A DNA stretch of 64,000 bases from positions 248,001 through 312,000 of the forward strand of contig JAVKCD010000003.1 of the NCBI GenBank assembly GCA_040222855.1, written 5' to 3'. Every line of letters starts with the position of its first letter. Positions within the stretch are counted from its first letter, which is position 1. Source of the DNA: Phycisphaeraceae bacterium (GTDB lineage Bacteria > Planctomycetota > Phycisphaerae > Phycisphaerales > Phycisphaeraceae). Made by a program: the position numbers and the translations under genes. The notes under the pieces were generated by a model. The model saw only the letters and a list, made by a program, of their open reading frames with translations. It was not told the origin of the DNA and ran no database searches. Positions 17,069 to 25,631 of the stretch are shown in pieces.

Positions 17069-19357
17069 ATGGCCCGTCAGTCCACCGCACGAAGAAGAGA
17101 AGTCCGTAAGGCCGTCACGCGCGAGCGCATCGGTTTCGTAGGAGCCATGCGCGACAAACAGGTTACATGGGCCATCATCTTCGCCCTCGGCATGGGCATC
17201 TTCTCGGGCCTCATCGCCCTGTCGGCGCGCCAATACGTCGGCGTCTACATCGGAGCACGAACCGCCGAGCCCATCATCTCCCGCGTCGCGTTTCAGGTCC
17301 TTAACATCGACGCTACCGAACGCCGACGACTCAACGCAGCCAATGCCGTCCCCAGCGTCTACGCCCCCGACACCGACCTGCTCGAACAACTCCGTGAAGA
17401 ACTCTCCGTCTTCCCCTCCCTCATCGAACCCGCCCAGCAGGACGCGCCACGCCCCTACAACCTCACCGATGAAGCCCTCGACCGACTGGCCGACTACGCC
17501 TCCAGACCCGATGGCCAGCAGCAGTGGGAAAACCTGATCCGTACCTTCCTCAGCCGCCTCTACACCCGAGCAATCGTTAGCGAAGAACGCTTCGCCACCG
17601 AACAGAACAACCAGGGCCGGCTGACCATCCTCCACCCCGACCCAGAAGCTTCCTCCATCGCCGAACAGCGTGGCTATTACTACGACCTGCTACCCGTGAC
17701 CAACACCGAGCAGATCCAAGCAGCCATCCTCAGCGCCGCCCGCGACCTCGACCCCGCACTCCGACGCCCCGTGATGAATCTTGTCATCCAGAGACTCCGC
17801 CCCACCTACCTCCACGACGAGATACTCACCGCCGAACGACGCGAAGCCGCCCGAGACTCCGCCTCGCCCCAGATCGATCAGTACGCAGCCCAACAGGTTC
17901 TCGTTCCCGCAGGCAAAGAACTTAACGCCGAAAACCTCCACCTCATCCAGAGCGAGCGAGCCCGCTACCGGGAACTTGCGCCGATCTGGGCTGGCTGGCT
18001 TGTGACCCTCGGCACCCTCGGCATCACGACCTTCATCGCCACCTGCCTCTGGTTCTACGTCTTCTCCTTCAAAGAACGCGTCCGCCGCAACCCCCTCCGC
18101 GGACTCGGACTCGTCTCCCTTATCCTTGTCTGTCAGATCATCCCCGCCCTCGCCGTCTTCCTCAACGCCAACAGCTACGCCATCATCATCGTCACAGCAC
18201 TGGCCAGCGGGACCTCCGCCATCATCCTCGCCCTTGTTTATGGACAGCGCTTCGCCCTCGCCGCCTCGATCGTTCAGATCGCCCTTATCGGCCTAAGCCT
18301 CAAGCTCTCCCTCGCCGAAGCCGCCGCCCTCCTCGCCGCCGCTGGCACCGCCATCGCCCTCCTCCGCGAAGTCCGCCACCGCTCCGCCATTGTCCGCGCC
18401 GGTCTCTACGGTGGGGTCGCCATGGCCGCCATGACCGCCCTCGTCGGATTCGCAGAAAACGACCTCGCTCTCCCCGAAGCCCTCAACACCATCGCCGGTC
18501 TCACCGTCTGTGGCGGGCTGGGCATCGCCCTCGCTGGCGTCGTCGCCCAGAGCTTCCTCCCCCAGATCGAAAAACTCTTCAGCGTCACCACCGCCATGAC
18601 GCTCAAAGAACTCAACGACGCCTCCCATCCTCTCCTCCAGCGCCTCGCCCAGGAAGCGCCTGGCACCTACCAGCACTCCCTCCGCATCGCTGACATGGTC
18701 GAGTCCGCTGCCGAAGCCATCGGTGCCGACGGCCTGCTCTCCCGCGTCGGCGCGATGTACCACGACATCGGAAAAATCCACAAGCCCCAGTACTTCATCG
18801 AGAACCAGGCCAACGGACCCAACCGCCACGACAAACTCTCCCCCGCGATGAGCCTGCTCATCATCGTCGGGCACGTCAAAGACGGCATCGAGATGGCCAA
18901 GGAGTATCGACTACCCACCCCCGTCCGCCAGTTCATCGAATCCCACCACGGCACCACCCTCGTCGAATACTTCTTCCACGCCGCCAAGAAGAAATCCGAG
19001 ATGTCAGGCGAAACAACCTCCGAGTTCGAGTTCCGCTACCCCGGTCCCAAACCCCAAACCCGAGAAGCCGCCATCATGCTCCTCTGCGACGGCATCGAAG
19101 GCGCCGCCCGAGCCATGACCGAACCCACCCCCGTCCGACTCGAGCAACTCGTCCACACCATGGCCTCCAAACGTCTCAACGATGGCCAGTTCGACGAGTG
19201 CTCCCTCACCCTCCAGGACCTCTCCACCATCGAGAAGTCCATCACCAAAACCCTCCAGGCCATGTACCACGGCCGCATCAAGTACCCCGAGAAAAACGCC
19301 ACCGACCAGCAGGCCCCTGCCCCACGCCTCGCCACCGGCAAGGTCGAACGGGCTTAA
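17069..19357 (+). CDS. 7TM receptor HD-domain phosphodiesterase (PgpH/YqfF type)
   Basis: 762 residues. One N-terminal membrane helix (about 32-54) is followed by an extracytoplasmic 7TMR-HDED domain (about 55-305). About seven membrane helices (about 310-500) come next, then a cytoplasmic HD domain with His536, the His565-Asp566 pair (MYHDIGKIHKP), GHVKDG and ESHHGT. This is the architecture of Listeria PgpH, which hydrolyses cyclic di-AMP. All metal-binding residues of the HD domain appear intact, so it should be catalytic. I infer c-di-AMP as the substrate from the family. The gene follows phoH and ends just before a terminator facing rplI. Confidence 0.9.
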   Translation: MARQSTARRREVRKAVTRERIGFVGAMRDKQVTWAIIFALGMGIFSGLIALSARQYVGVYIGARTAEPIISRVAFQVLNIDATERRRLNAANAVPSVYAPDTDLLEQLREELSVFPSLIEPAQQDAPRPYNLTDEALDRLADYASRPDGQQQWENLIRTFLSRLYTRAIVSEERFATEQNNQGRLTILHPDPEASSIAEQRGYYYDLLPVTNTEQIQAAILSAARDLDPALRRPVMNLVIQRLRPTYLHDEILTAERREAARDSASPQIDQYAAQQVLVPAGKELNAENLHLIQSERARYRELAPIWAGWLVTLGTLGITTFIATCLWFYVFSFKERVRRNPLRGLGLVSLILVCQIIPALAVFLNANSYAIIIVTALASGTSAIILALVYGQRFALAASIVQIALIGLSLKLSLAEAAALLAAAGTAIALLREVRHRSAIVRAGLYGGVAMAAMTALVGFAENDLALPEALNTIAGLTVCGGLGIALAGVVAQSFLPQIEKLFSVTTAMTLKELNDASHPLLQRLAQEAPGTYQHSLRIADMVESAAEAIGADGLLSRVGAMYHDIGKIHKPQYFIENQANGPNRHDKLSPAMSLLIIVGHVKDGIEMAKEYRLPTPVRQFIESHHGTTLVEYFFHAAKKKSEMSGETTSEFEFRYPGPKPQTREAAIMLLCDGIEGAARAMTEPTPVRLEQLVHTMASKRLNDGQFDECSLTLQDLSTIEKSITKTLQAMYHGRIKYPEKNATDQQAPAPRLATGKVERA

Positions 19358-19370
19358 GCGTCACAGCAAT

Positions 19371-19410
19371 CTGAAAAAACAAAAACACCCCGCCATCACG
19401 GACGGGGTGC
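19371..19410 (-). terminator. Rho-independent terminator of the rpsF-ssb-rplI transcript
   Basis: The minus strand has CACCCCG/CGGGGTG arms (19386-19392 with 19403-19409) that continue inward, followed by TTTTTGTTTTTT. It lies about 30 bases after the rplI stop. It can also serve the convergent PgpH-like gene, but no T-run exists on that side. Confidence 0.85.
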
Positions 19411-19438
19411 TCTAAGTTCAACTCCAATGGCTTCCGCT

Positions 19439-19984
19439 TCAGGCCTCAGCCTTCTCCTCTGCCACTTCCTCAGCCTTCTCCCCCGCACCCTGCTCCTGAG
19501 CCTCTTCGACCTCTTCGTCGAGGTCCATGGGCCGATCAGAAAGCACCTGCAGCGTCACCTCGGTCTTGAGGTCCTTGTTGAGCCAGATCGGGATGTGGTA
19601 CGTGTCGATCCGCTTGATCTGCGTGCCAATCCGCACGTGCCGATCCTCGACAGCGTGGCCCGCATCCCGCAACGCCTGGGCGATCTCGTGCTGCGACACG
19701 CCGCCAAACAACACACCCTGATCATTCGCCGCACGCTCGATGCTGATCTCAAACTCGTTGAGCTTCTCGATCAGAGCTTCCTGCTCGCCACGGACACGCT
19801 CCTGCTCGGCCTGCGCCTGAGCACGCTTCTCCGCCAACGCGGCGATCTTCTCATCCGTAGGCGGCTCCGCATAACCGCGCGGCAGCAGGAAGTTCCGGGC
19901 AAAGCCCGCCTTCACCTTCACCACATCACCCACCAGACCAAGATTGTCCACACTCTCCAACAGCAGCAGTTGCACCTGCTTCAT
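19439..19984 (-). CDS. rplI: 50S ribosomal protein L9
   Basis: 181 residues. The N-terminal domain is the classic L9 start (VQLLLLESVDNLGLVGDVV, VKAGFARNFLLPRGYA), with a long connecting helix (about 45-75) and the C-terminal rRNA-binding domain. The tail after about residue 150 is a Glu/Ala-rich extension of about 30 residues that typical L9 lacks. GGAGG lies about 6 bases before the ATG, and a small CCGCC/GGCGG hairpin sits just upstream in the leader. It is third in an rpsF-ssb-rplI operon; rpsR, usually between ssb and rplI, is absent. Confidence 0.95.
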   Translation of the reverse strand: MKQVQLLLLESVDNLGLVGDVVKVKAGFARNFLLPRGYAEPPTDEKIAALAEKRAQAQAEQERVRGEQEALIEKLNEFEISIERAANDQGVLFGGVSQHEIAQALRDAGHAVEDRHVRIGTQIKRIDTYHIPIWLNKDLKTEVTLQVLSDRPMDLDEEVEEAQEQGAGEKAEEVAEEKAEA

Positions 19985-20092
19985 GGTGTCCTCCGTCCGC
20001 CGACAGGCGGTCGTTAGAGTTAGGCGTCGGTCATCAAACCATCGACCGGTACACCAGCACGCCGGGCCACATCAGCCCGAACACAAAAATCA

Positions 20093-20581
20093 TCAAAACG
20101 GGATATCGTCCTCAGGGATCGGCTCGTGCCCACGCCCGTCGGGGTCATACGTCGATCCACCCCGCGACGAACTCGCTGGCTGGCTCGAACGACGACCCTC
20201 ATAGCCACCGCCGCCTCCCCCGCCGCCCTGGCCACCACCCTGACCATCACGAGGACCAACAAACTCGAAGCTGTCGATCACGACCTTCACCTTCGATCGC
20301 TTGTTGCCTTCTTTATCTTCCCACGACTCCCACCGCAGCTTGCCCTCGATGAGAATCGGGCGACCCTTGCCGAAGAACTTGCTGATGTTCTCCGCCGTCC
20401 GGCCAAACGCCGTGCAGTCGATGAAGTTCGCCCGCTCTTTCCACTCCCCCGTGCTCCCCTCACGATACCGCTCGTTCACGGCCAGGCCGATATCAACAAC
20501 CGGCGTATTGCTCGGCAGCATCCGCATCTCAGGGTCCCTGGTCAGGTTCCCCATCAGCACCACACGGTTAAAGCTGGCCAT
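20093..20581 (-). CDS. ssb: Single-stranded DNA-binding protein
   Basis: 162 residues. The OB-fold is clear: SFNRVVLMGNLTRDPEMR, WKERANFIDCTAFGRTAENI, KGRPILIEGKLRWESWEDKEG. A Gly-rich disordered linker follows (about residues 115-145) and the acidic tip DDIPF, which recruits replication and repair partners. SSB binds exposed single strands as a tetramer. Two ATG codons are adjacent; the second (20581) has the better distance from AGGAGG. Position between rpsF and rplI is the classic arrangement. Confidence 0.96.
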   Translation of the reverse strand: MASFNRVVLMGNLTRDPEMRMLPSNTPVVDIGLAVNERYREGSTGEWKERANFIDCTAFGRTAENISKFFGKGRPILIEGKLRWESWEDKEGNKRSKVKVVIDSFEFVGPRDGQGGGQGGGGGGGGYEGRRSSQPASSSRGGSTYDPDGRGHEPIPEDDIPF

Positions 20582-20642
20582 CATCGACCTCCTGTCATCA
20601 GCGCATCAGGAACATGCCCAAAAGGCATGACTCAGTTGCAGA

Positions 20643-21152
20643 TTAGCTCTGCTCTTTAGTGTCTGTCGCGGGCACTTCTTCGGCAGACACTTCGACGGCA
20701 GGCGCTTCATCGGATGACACCGGCTTGGCCTGAACCGCCAACGCCTCAGCGGGCGACCGCGGGCCATCTTCATGACGATCACGCAACTTAGCCTCGGTCT
20801 CCGTCGCCCCCTCGGCTTCCTGCTTGGCGAGTTCGATCTCCGTCTCGCCCATGTAATCAGCCTTGAGCACCATCTGACGGATCACTAGCTCCGACAGCTT
20901 GCAGTCACGCTCAAAGCCAATCAGCTTGCTCGGGTGAGCACGGAACAACGCCAGGAAAAACGTCCCACGCTTCTGACCGTTAATCGTGTAAGCCAGACGA
21001 CGCTCGTCCCACTTGCGCAGAACAATCACGTCCGCCTCGGCCCGGTCCAGCAGACCCTTAAGGTGATCCACCACCCCGCCAAAATCACTGGCGACAGCCC
21101 CCTGATCCGCGAGAATCAACGCTTCGTATAAAACCTGCGACGCATCCGACAT
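20643..21152 (-). CDS. rpsF: 30S ribosomal protein S6
   Basis: About 169 residues. The S6 fold is recognisable from LYEALILADQGAV near the start, VIVLRKWDERRLAYTINGQKRGTFFLALF in two stretches in the middle, and the ERDCKLSELVIRQMVLKAD region. The conserved core ends near residue 110; the remaining roughly 60 residues are an acidic, Ala/Glu-rich tail longer than in most bacteria. AGGAG lies 4-7 bases before two adjacent ATG codons. It heads the operon with ssb and rplI. Confidence 0.93.
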   Translation of the reverse strand: MSDASQVLYEALILADQGAVASDFGGVVDHLKGLLDRAEADVIVLRKWDERRLAYTINGQKRGTFFLALFRAHPSKLIGFERDCKLSELVIRQMVLKADYMGETEIELAKQEAEGATETEAKLRDRHEDGPRSPAEALAVQAKPVSSDEAPAVEVSAEEVPATDTKEQS

Positions 21153-21303
21153 CATTCGGCTCCTGAGTTAAGCGCGGTCCGGTCACCCCGGCGGAGTCGC
21201 TCCGGGGCTGGGTCCAAAAGCCGGACCACGCGGCGAACCGAGAAATGTACCCGAACACCCCTGACCCGGCAACGTCCCACACACCCAACAGCCCTACCAA
21301 GCC

Positions 21304-22392
21304 TCAACCCAACTGCAACGCCTGCTCCTCAGCATGGTAGCTCGATCGCACCAGCGGCCCGCTCTCGACGTGCCGCAACCCCGCCTCTTTCCCAAAACGG
21401 GCAAAATCGGCAAACTGCTCCGGCGTCACCCACCGCGAGATCGGCAGATGCCCCCTCGTCGGCTGCAAATACTGCCCGATCGTCAGCACATCACACGTCT
21501 CATGCACCCCCGGATAGGTCGCCGCCGGAAAAGACGCCTCACCAGCCCTCGGCTGAGCCGAAATCGCCGCCACAGGCCCCAAACGCCACTCATCTCCAGA
21601 AGCCAGTTCCCGCCACGGATCAGGAATCGCCATCGGGTCACGATCCGTTCCCTCAGTCGACCCCGACACTCCCGGCACCCGAACCGCATCAACCAAATCC
21701 TCGATGAGCTGATGAACCTCCACATCCTCCTCGCCAATCCCCACCATGATCCCCGTCTTGACCGTCAGACCCTGCTCCTTACCCCGCCTCAGCAACTCCA
21801 GGGACCTCCGATACTTCGCCTGCGGACGCACCGCCGGGTACAGCCGAGGCACCGTCTCCAGATTGTGATTCAAGATCTCCGGACGCTCATCCAGCACCAG
21901 CTGCAACGCGTCCCAATCCCCTTCAAAATCCGGGATCAGCACCTCCACCTGCGTCCCCGGCGACCGCCTCCGGATCTCCCGAATCGTCTCCGCCCAGATC
22001 GCCGCCCCGCCATCGGGCAACTCATCACGATTCACCGACGTCACCACGATGTGACGCAGCTTCAGAATCTCCGCCACCTCCCCCACCCGTCGGGGCTCAT
22101 CGACGTCGTACTCAGGCGGCTTGCCCGTCTTGATGTGACAAAAGCCGCACGACCGCGTGCACACATCCCCCAGAATCATCAGCGTCGCCGTCCCCCGCGA
22201 CCAGCACTCCCCAAGATTCGGGCACTTCGCCGACGAACACACCGTATGCAACCCGTGCTCCTCGACCAGTGCCCGCACCCGCTGAAAACCCGGCCCCCCG
22301 GGCAAACGAGCCCGCAGCCAGTCCGGCTTCTTCCGCCGCACATAGTCATCCGGAGAAGGGGCCTGGCTCAGGATCCGGTCAGAAAGATTCAT
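21304..22392 (-). CDS. lipA: Lipoyl synthase with a large internal insertion
   Basis: About 362 residues. A radical-SAM enzyme that inserts two sulfur atoms into protein-bound octanoate. The auxiliary cluster motif is VCSSAKCPNLGEC (Cx4Cx5C) and the radical SAM motif is CTRSCGFC (Cx3Cx2C). Later family markers are VTSVNRDELPDGGA, NHNLETVPRLY, KTGIMVGIGE, DVLTIGQYLQP and the final RSSYHAEEQA. Between LIEDLVDA and DVLTIGQYL there are about 60 extra residues not found in typical LipA (e.g. E. coli). The start is taken as the ATG at 22392 (NLSDRIL); several upstream Met codons are in frame, and a hairpin argues against the longest. Confidence 0.93.
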   Translation of the reverse strand: MNLSDRILSQAPSPDDYVRRKKPDWLRARLPGGPGFQRVRALVEEHGLHTVCSSAKCPNLGECWSRGTATLMILGDVCTRSCGFCHIKTGKPPEYDVDEPRRVGEVAEILKLRHIVVTSVNRDELPDGGAAIWAETIREIRRRSPGTQVEVLIPDFEGDWDALQLVLDERPEILNHNLETVPRLYPAVRPQAKYRRSLELLRRGKEQGLTVKTGIMVGIGEEDVEVHQLIEDLVDAVRVPGVSGSTEGTDRDPMAIPDPWRELASGDEWRLGPVAAISAQPRAGEASFPAATYPGVHETCDVLTIGQYLQPTRGHLPISRWVTPEQFADFARFGKEAGLRHVESGPLVRSSYHAEEQALQLG

Positions 22393-22416
22393 ACCCATGC
22401 CCATAGTGTAGAGAGC

Positions 22417-22444
22417 AAGGCCCGGCGTCATCACGCCGAGCCTT
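22417..22444 (-). terminator. 12-bp hairpin between the small basic gene and lipA
   Basis: On the minus strand a 12-bp stem with one G-U pair closes a GATG loop, about 40 bases after the stop of the upstream gene and about 25 bases before lipA. It has no T-run after it. Stem strength supports termination or an attenuator; neither is proven. Confidence 0.45.
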
Positions 22445-22482
22445 GAAGAAAATCAGTGATTAATGAAAAACAGACCCGCCGA

Positions 22483-22800
22483 TCAGGCTGGTGTCACCTC
22501 GACAAAGCGCTCGACCGAAGCCAGATCACGCAGCACATCCACCGTCGCCAGAACCTTGCCGTGCTCGCCCGGCAGAGCCCGAACCTGCTGCTTCTTAGGA
22601 ATGCGGATGATCCACGTCCGACCACCGCGGGCGTGCGGCTGGTTGTGCCGATCACGGGCCCGACGCTGACGCTTGGTGTGCTCCGCGATCTCCGGATCCT
22701 TGCTCAGGACACGGATCAGCGTCTTGCGAGCAGCATCATTCGTGGGCTGCTTGGTGATCTTGACCAGCACCTGTGTGCCGGGAGCGATGGTATTAGCCAT
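22483..22800 (-). CDS. Small basic protein, conserved type, unknown function
   Basis: 105 residues, not assigned to a family. It is strongly basic, with TNDAARKTLIRVLSKDPEI and then KRQRRARDRHNQPHARGGRTW, suggesting RNA or DNA binding. The pattern 'IAxGTxVxVxI-x(4)-AARKTLxRL ... RxGRxW ... LASVxxFVE' is one I associate with small planctomycete proteins of unknown role. The ATG at 22800 is chosen because AGGGT lies upstream and a longer frame to 22869 has no support. It sits between lipA and a divergent acyltransferase. Nothing suggests a membrane or export signal. Confidence 0.75.
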   Translation of the reverse strand: MANTIAPGTQVLVKITKQPTNDAARKTLIRVLSKDPEIAEHTKRQRRARDRHNQPHARGGRTWIIRIPKKQQVRALPGEHGKVLATVDVLRDLASVERFVEVTPA

Positions 22801-22990
22801 GGTGATAAACCCTATCTTGGTGCGCTGGAGCGAGCTATGTATCATGACGCTCCATAGGCCCGCCGTCAAGGCTGCCCGGAAGAGCCCGAAAACGCGTCTT
22901 CCCGCCCATTGCCGACGAATCTCTTATCTGCCATACCCCGCTTACCGATAACTTAAGCTGGTTTCACAGGGGAAGAAGCCTAGGTAAACC

Positions 22991-23656
22991 ATGGTCGGAC
23001 TCATCCCTCTCAACATCGCGATCTACGGTGCCGGTGGCCATGGCGGGGTCGTCGCCGAAGCCGCGCAACTCCGCTGGCCACAGGCCGACATCGTCTACGT
23101 CGATGACAAAAAACAAGGTGTCGCCAGCGACGACCGCCCCATCCTCCCCTTCGACGGCCTTCCTGATAACTGCGCCATCGCTCTGGGTATCGGCCGCAAC
23201 TGCAGCCGCGTAGCCGCCACCGAACGTGTCCTCCAACTCGGACACAACCTCCTCGTCGTCGCCCACCCCGAGGCCTCCATCAGCCCCACATCCAGCTTCG
23301 GCCCCGCCACCTACATCGGCCCAAGAGCCATCATCCACAGCCAGTCTGAAATCGGCACCGCTGTCATCATCAACTCCGGAGCCATCGTCGAGCACGACTG
23401 CACCATCGGCGATTTTGCCCACATCGGCCCCGGAGCCATCCTCGCTGGCGGAGTCCGCGTCGGCCCCAGGTCCCTCATCGGCATCGGTGCCCGAGTCCTC
23501 CCCGGCATCACCATCGGCACCGAGTCCGCCATCGGTGCCGGGGCCATCGTCACCTCCGATGTGCCCGATGGCGTCACCGTCGCCGGCATCCCCGCCAGGA
23601 TCATCAAAGACGCCAGCGACCGCCCCACCACCGGCCTCATCGATCCGTCTTACTAA
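22991..23656 (+). CDS. Sugar O/N-acyltransferase, PglD/NeuD family
   Basis: 221 residues. The N-terminal Rossmann-like domain starts IAIYGAGGHGGVVAEAA. The C-terminal left-handed beta helix is built of hexapeptide repeats (about residues 100-200), with IVEHDCTIGDFAHIGPGA carrying the catalytic His. The last part, GIPARIIKD, is typical. Relatives acetylate amino-sugars on nucleotide carriers for glycoproteins or surface polysaccharides. No partner aminotransferase or dehydratase is adjacent, so the acceptor is unknown. The stop overlaps the convergent ispF stop by four bases. Confidence 0.9.
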   Translation: MVGLIPLNIAIYGAGGHGGVVAEAAQLRWPQADIVYVDDKKQGVASDDRPILPFDGLPDNCAIALGIGRNCSRVAATERVLQLGHNLLVVAHPEASISPTSSFGPATYIGPRAIIHSQSEIGTAVIINSGAIVEHDCTIGDFAHIGPGAILAGGVRVGPRSLIGIGARVLPGITIGTESAIGAGAIVTSDVPDGVTVAGIPARIIKDASDRPTTGLIDPSY

Positions 23657-24141
23657 GCTTCGCTGGCGACCAACAACACCACCACATGACAGGCGATCGC
23701 CCGGTTCTCACCGACCGCATCAACCTCCTCGTGCGTCTTGCCCTTGAGATTCACATTCCCCAAGTCCGCTCCCAGCAGCCCTGCCAGATTCGCCCGGACT
23801 CCCGCCTTATGCGGAGACAGCTTCGGCCGCTGCAGCACCACCGTCACATCCAGATTCCCCACCCGGTACCCCGCCTCACGCATCCGCCGCGCCGCCTCCT
23901 CGACAAACACCCGCGAGTCCGCCCCCTTCCACGCCGCGTCCGTATCCGGGAACAACTGCCCAATATCCTCCTGCCCCAACGCCCCCAGCACCGCATCCGT
24001 CACCGCGTGATACACCACATCCCCATCCGAGTGCGCCGCACACCCCCGATCATGCTCAAGCCGCACACCCCCCACCACCAGTGGGAGCCCCGCTTCCAGC
24101 CGATGCAGATCAAAACCGTGACCGATGCGTGGATGCTTCAC
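23653..24141 (-). CDS. ispF: 2-C-methyl-D-erythritol 2,4-cyclodiphosphate synthase
   Basis: 162 residues, the normal size. It makes the cyclodiphosphate in the MEP route to isoprenoids. The metal-binding GHGFDLHR (Asp11, His13) opens the protein. GGVRLEHDRGCAAHSDGDVVYH gives the second metal and substrate region, split by a short loop. LGALGQEDIGQLFPDTD and the late KGKTHEEVDAVG are standard. Its ATG overlaps the stop of the NtrC-type gene (ATGA), so it is likely co-translated with a regulator, an unusual pairing. ispD is not next to it. Confidence 0.95.
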   Translation of the reverse strand: MKHPRIGHGFDLHRLEAGLPLVVGGVRLEHDRGCAAHSDGDVVYHAVTDAVLGALGQEDIGQLFPDTDAAWKGADSRVFVEEAARRMREAGYRVGNLDVTVVLQRPKLSPHKAGVRANLAGLLGADLGNVNLKGKTHEEVDAVGENRAIACHVVVLLVASEA

Positions 24142-25523
24142 TTCAGCCCATACTCCTTCAACTTCCGATACAGCGTGCGCTCGCCGATCCCCAGCGCCTT
24201 CGCCGCCTGCTCGCGGTTCCCGCCCGTGACGCGTAGTGCCTCGCGGATCGCCCGCTTCTCGATCTGATCCAGGCTCATCCCGCTCGGGTCGATCGCCACC
24301 CCGCCCTCCTCACCCGCGCCCGCCGGCCGGATCTCACTCGGCAGATGCCGCGGCTCGATCCGATCGCCTTCCGTGATCACCAGCAGGTTCTGCACCACGT
24401 TAATTAGCTGCCGCACGTTGCCCGGCCAGCCGTACTGCGACAATGCCAGCATCACGTCCTCCGCCACTTCAGGCGTCTTGCGCTCGTACTCCTTGGAGAA
24501 CCGCTCGACAAAATGCCGCACCAGCACCGGAACATCCTCCCGCCGCTCGCGCAGCGCCGGCAGCGTCACGTCCGCCCCCTTGATCCGGAAATACAGGTCC
24601 TCGCGGAACTCCCCCTTCTTGACCAGCTCCGCCAGGTCCCGGTTCGTCGCGGATACCAGCCGCACGTCAACATGCTTGGTCTCGTTCGACCCCAACCGAA
24701 CCACCTCGCCCGATTCAAGCACCCGCAGCAGCTTCGCCTGCATCGCCAGCGGCATGTCCCCCACCTCGTCAAGGAATAGCGTCCCGCCATCGGCGTACTC
24801 AAACCGCCCCTGCCGCTCCTTATCCGCGCCCGTGAACGCGCCGCGAACGTGACCGAATAGCTCATCCTCAAGAATCGACTCGCTTAGCCCCGCGCAGTTC
24901 AGCGGGACAAACGTCTTACGCGCCCGCTTCGAGTTGTTGTGCACCGCCTGCGCCACCAGCTCCTTGCCCGTACCCGACTCGCCGAGAATCAGCACTGGGA
25001 TCGTCGTCGGGGCCACCTGCCGGAGCCTCGTGATCACCTGACGGATCCCCGCGGACGACCCGACGATCCCCTCAAACCCGAACTTCTCGTCCAATCGCTG
25101 GTGCAGGTCTGTGTTCTGTGCTCGTAAGAAGACCGTCCGCAGCGCATTGGTACACAGCGTCCGGAAGACATCGAGGTCTAGCGGCTTTTCAATAAAATCA
25201 AACGCCCCGCCCCGGATCGCTCCCTTGGCGGTCGGCACGTCGCCATGCGCCGTCACCATGATGGTTTCGGCCTGCGGCTGACTCATCCGCGCGACCTCCA
25301 GCACCTTCATGCCGTCGTCGTCACGATCCATGACCAGGTCCGTGACGATTAGGTCAAACTGCCCGTGCTTCAGCTCGTCTTCCGCCGTCGCCCGGTCGTG
25401 CACCAGCGTGCAGACGTGCCCCATCCGCCGGAGCGCCTCGGCCATCACCTCAGCGTGGTCTTCCTCGTCATCCACCAGCAGGACCTGCGCCGTCGGCATC
25501 TCATTCGAATCTGTCTCAACCAT
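24138..25523 (-). CDS. Sigma-54-dependent response regulator (NtrC family), orphan
   Basis: 461 residues in three domains. The receiver (about 10-125) has acidic residues Asp18/Asp19 and the phospho-acceptor Asp62 (IVTDLVMD). The AAA+ domain (about 150-385) carries [14 protein letters not shown] (sigma-54 contact) and [14 protein letters not shown]. The Fis-type HTH at the C-terminus ends with [25 protein letters not shown]. Phosphorylation should drive hexamer formation and opening of sigma-54 promoters. No histidine kinase is next to it; ispF follows in an ATGA overlap. The second such regulator in the window (59598-61046) does have a kinase partner, so this one is a separate circuit. Confidence 0.94.
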   Translation of the reverse strand: MVETDSNEMPTAQVLLVDDEEDHAEVMAEALRRMGHVCTLVHDRATAEDELKHGQFDLIVTDLVMDRDDDGMKVLEVARMSQPQAETIMVTAHGDVPTAKGAIRGGAFDFIEKPLDLDVFRTLCTNALRTVFLRAQNTDLHQRLDEKFGFEGIVGSSAGIRQVITRLRQVAPTTIPVLILGESGTGKELVAQAVHNNSKRARKTFVPLNCAGLSESILEDELFGHVRGAFTGADKERQGRFEYADGGTLFLDEVGDMPLAMQAKLLRVLESGEVVRLGSNETKHVDVRLVSATNRDLAELVKKGEFREDLYFRIKGADVTLPALRERREDVPVLVRHFVERFSKEYERKTPEVAEDVMLALSQYGWPGNVRQLINVVQNLLVITEGDRIEPRHLPSEIRPAGAGEEGGVAIDPSGMSLDQIEKRAIREALRVTGGNREQAAKALGIGERTLYRKLKEYGLK

Positions 25524-25631
25524 CCCCGCATCTTACGAATCTAAGCCCATCGCCGCCGCGAACCCCATCAAGACGAGCGCGGCACGCCAGCAGCACCTCA
25601 CCGGGTCTCCCAACCTAGTATTCAGCTAGCT

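Noticed and set aside
19944-20262. Minus-strand frame ending within the ssb-rplI gap, considered as rpsR
   Set aside because: It lacks the S18 CxxC/KxLRRFI pattern and mostly overlaps ssb in another frame.
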